A stretch of 64,000 nt of DNA from positions 1 through 64,000 of the forward strand of contig NZ_JACSMA010000001.1 of assembly GCF_018618415.1 (NCBI RefSeq), given 5' to 3'. A model generated the notes under the pieces. It saw only the letters and a program-made list of their open reading frames with translations. It had not been told where the DNA came from and did not search any database. The translations under genes and the position numbers were made by a program. This document shows, piece after piece, positions 63,176-64,000 of this stretch; position 1 is the first letter of the stretch, and every line of letters begins with the position of its first letter. This DNA is from Exiguobacterium sp. s146. GTDB taxonomy: Bacteria; Bacillota; Bacilli; Exiguobacteriales; Exiguobacteriaceae.

Positions 63176-64000
63176 GTTACAGAAGTTGTTCCAAGAAGAT
63201 TACTATTCGTCCCGACTGAAGGCGTACACGTTCTCGGGCCTCGTCACGTCCGGACCGTGGTTGATCGTCATCTTGGTCGTCGGTACGATTCAATGGTTGG
63301 CGTTCCAAATGCCGACGTTGTCGCTCGCCGAACGGACGCTGTTCATGATCTCGGTCTCGTACGCGTTCATCTTCTCGCAAATCTTGTTCAGCTTTCAACA
63401 GCTCGTCGTCACCCGATACGTGGCGGACTTGTTTTACGAGAAGAAAGCGCATGAGATTTTTCCGGTGTTCACCGGGATGCTCAAAGTGACGATTCTCGCC
63501 GCAGCCTTGCTGTACAGTATTTTTTGGCTGCTGTCGCCGCTCGATTTTCTGTACAAACTGACGTTGTTCGTCCTATTCATGACGATTAACGTCATTTGGG
63601 TCATGTTCTTGTTTTTAAGTGCCGCCAAGTATTATCAAGCGGTGGCCTATAGCTTCCTGCTCGGCGGCCTCATCTCGGTCGGAAGCGTGTATGCGATCAG
63701 TCGTCTCATGACCGACCCGTCGAGCCTCGAGTTGTTGCTAGGGTTCACGGTCGGGACGATTGTGACGTTGTTCGGGCTGTTCTTCGCGATGCTCCGGACG
63801 TTCCCGCTCCGCTATGCGGTGAAAGAGTTTTCGTACTTCAAGTACTTCGATCGCTATCCGGACTTGTTCGCCATCGGCGTGTTGTACGTGCTCGGGATTT
63901 GGGTGACGAACTTCATCATCTGGTTCGGCGAGGGACGTGTCATCATCGCGGACTCGTTCCTGTTCAACCCGTATTATGACACGGCCATCTTCTGGTCGTA
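63156..64000 (+). CDS. pelG: PelG-like Wzx-type exporter (partial, runs off the window)
   Basis: First 281 residues of a polytopic membrane protein. AGIGFKLQKLFQEDYYSSRLKAYTFSGLVTSGPWLIVILVVG is the PelG signature, and eight or so helices follow. ATG at 63156 has AGGAGGGA upstream and overlaps pelF by 20 bases. PelG forms the synthase/export complex with PelD, PelE and PelF. The C-terminal part lies beyond position 64000. Confidence 0.93.
   Translation, partial: MAGIGFKLQKLFQEDYYSSRLKAYTFSGLVTSGPWLIVILVVGTIQWLAFQMPTLSLAERTLFMISVSYAFIFSQILFSFQQLVVTRYVADLFYEKKAHEIFPVFTGMLKVTILAAALLYSIFWLLSPLDFLYKLTLFVLFMTINVIWVMFLFLSAAKYYQAVAYSFLLGGLISVGSVYAISRLMTDPSSLELLLGFTVGTIVTLFGLFFAMLRTFPLRYAVKEFSYFKYFDRYPDLFAIGVLYVLGIWVTNFIIWFGEGRVIIADSFLFNPYYDTAIFWS

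Noticed and set aside
1-64000. CRISPR array, insertion sequence, prophage or toxin-antitoxin pair
   Set aside because: No spaced direct repeats, transposase, integrase, phage structural gene or convincing toxin pair found. The DUF2975-HTH pair looks like a regulator unit, not a toxin system.

Overview
The window looks like a chromosomal segment of a moderately GC-rich Bacillales bacterium, most likely an Exiguobacterium-type organism (inference from synteny and protein style; no database search was run). Support comes from strong AGGAGG-type ribosome binding sites, frequent TTG/GTG starts, Bacillus-type sigma-A, SigW and SigB-like promoters, and the order arginase - sigW - rsiW - cdaA - cdaR - glmM - glmS, which matches Bacillus and its relatives. 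No insertion sequence, prophage, integrase or CRISPR array was seen.

Layout. 1-733: eight tRNA genes (Asn, Glu, Val, Thr, Tyr, Lys, Gly, Ala), probably trailing an rRNA operon. 890-8968: arginase, the SigW/RsiW envelope stress switch, the c-di-AMP synthase CdaA with its regulator CdaR, GlmM, and GlmS under a glmS ribozyme. 9.1-17.3 kb: YdhK-like lipoprotein, small membrane proteins (one behind a SigW promoter), an FAD oxidoreductase, a MarR-controlled MMPL transporter, a monooxygenase and a two-domain VOC protein. 17.3-23.9 kb, mostly minus strand: LtaS-like enzyme, VOC protein, small membrane proteins, ThiW behind a TPP riboswitch, lipoproteins. 24-26.6 kb: MoxR/DUF58/DUF402. 26.7-38.5 kb: a CAT-TPR fusion, an MhqR quinone-stress operon with two operators, a saccharopine-dehydrogenase-like reductase, Nudix, SDR, LD-carboxypeptidase and many GNAT acetyltransferases. 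38.7-56.3 kb: M23 endopeptidase, YteA, GrpB, pirin, lipoprotein, aldo/keto reductase, kinase-like protein, Cys-rich copper-type protein, PhnA, aldehyde dehydrogenase, PadR operon, esterase, HAD phosphatase, pentapeptide-repeat and AadK-like proteins.

56.8 kb to the right edge: a Pel exopolysaccharide operon of the Gram-positive type: a separate secreted GH114-like hydrolase lipoprotein, pelD, pelE, a DUF2194/PelA-type deacetylase, pelF and the start of pelG. This is the standout system. The two enzymatic activities that are fused in Pseudomonas PelA are separate genes here. PelD keeps an RxxD c-di-GMP I-site while its GGDEF motif is degenerate. pelD also has no ATG/GTG/TTG at its ribosome binding site and may start at ATT. 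The glmM/glmS genes in the same window supply the amino-sugar precursor pathway that such a polymer would draw on.
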